Part shown: positions 23,874 to 24,044 of the stretch, piece by piece
Layout of the letters: each line of letters begins with the position of its first letter
Position numbering within the stretch: position 1 is the first letter of the stretch
Source: Moraxellaceae bacterium UBA2477
Lineage (GTDB): Bacteria; Pseudomonadota; Gammaproteobacteria; Pseudomonadales; Moraxellaceae
NCBI GenBank assembly: GCA_002342025.1
Contig: DDPD01000048.1
Location: 1 to 24,044, forward strand
Direction: 5' to 3'
Length of the DNA: 24,044 nt
Translations under genes and position numbers: made by a program
Notes under the pieces: generated by a model
Told to the model about the DNA's origin: nothing
Databases searched by the model: none
Seen by the model: the letters and a program-made list of their open reading frames with translations, nothing else

Positions 23874-24044
23874 TCAACGGACTAAAGAGGCATCGCGCTG
23901 CCAATGACCACTGGCACCGCCACACTTGGTTTCTAACTGAATTTGTTCCACTACCATGCCGCGATCCACGGCCTTGCACATGTCATACACCGTGAGTGCC
24001 GCCACCGATGCTGCTGTGAGCGCCTCCATTTCCACCCCGGTGGG
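23874..24044 (-). CDS. moaC: Cyclic pyranopterin monophosphate synthase MoaC, C-terminal fragment
   Basis: The minus-strand frame is open from the window edge to TGA at 23876-23874 and encodes 56 residues: PTGVEMEALTAASVAAL, then TVYDMCKAVDRGM, then a divergent tail (QLETKCGGASGHW). The first part is the strongly conserved active-site region of MoaC (TGVEMEAL and YDMCKA, including the Lys of DMCKA). MoaC makes cyclic pyranopterin monophosphate from the product of MoaA. The N-terminal two thirds lie beyond the window. It is the first of three tightly spaced genes with moaD and moaE. Confidence 0.93.
   Translation of the reverse strand, partial: PTGVEMEALTAASVAALTVYDMCKAVDRGMVVEQIQLETKCGGASGHWQRDASLVR

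Overview
The window looks like core chromosome of a gammaproteobacterium, probably close to the Pseudomonadales/Oceanospirillales. The reasons are gene content and order: ppsA divergent from ppsR, a monomeric NADP-isocitrate dehydrogenase alongside a dimeric Icd, clpS-clpA beside icd and rluE, an RraA of the E. coli type, and a moaCDE operon. I did not see tRNA or rRNA genes, IS elements, phage genes or CRISPR arrays. The species cannot be named from this sequence alone.

Left part (1-5716): the 3' end of katG, then two minus-strand genes (a SAM methyltransferase and a ChrR-type double-cupin protein). Divergent from the cupin gene is a two-gene operon overlapping by 4 bases: a FAN1-type VRR-NUC structure-specific nuclease and an iron-sulfur XPD/DinG-type helicase that carries its own RecB-like PD-(D/E)XK domain. 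This DNA-repair pair is the most interesting functional unit here.

Middle (5717-12179): a mixed set of single genes. These are a large alpha/beta-hydrolase lipoprotein, a DUF4149 membrane protein, a small Trp-rich TIGR02450 protein, a PF10118 metal-dependent hydrolase, the CorA Mg2+ channel, RraA, a secreted lytic transglycosylase and a small Rieske protein. The stretch around 8280-8346 holds a diverged second copy of 67 bases of the DUF4149 gene. Two near-perfect palindromes (8485-8502 and 11147-11162) sit in promoter regions and look like operators.

Right part (12180-24044): central metabolism and proteolysis. PpsA makes PEP from pyruvate, and the divergent PpsR is its kinase/phosphorylase, acting on the Thr two residues before the catalytic His. 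Next comes monomeric IDH, then a very long perfect hairpin terminator shared with the converging clpA. The ClpA unfoldase and ClpS adaptor form one unit, followed upstream by dimeric Icd with its own terminator and a plausible sigma70 promoter. That promoter overlaps the start of the divergent rluE (23S rRNA pseudouridine synthase). The window closes with moaE, moaD and the 3' part of moaC (molybdopterin synthesis), read leftwards; moaC has no in-frame start inside the window.

I found no clearly undescribed system. The best candidates for a second look are the FAN1-like nuclease/nuclease-helicase operon, the probable CTG start of the cupin gene, the duplicated gene fragment, the operator-like palindromes and the 25-bp perfect hairpin.
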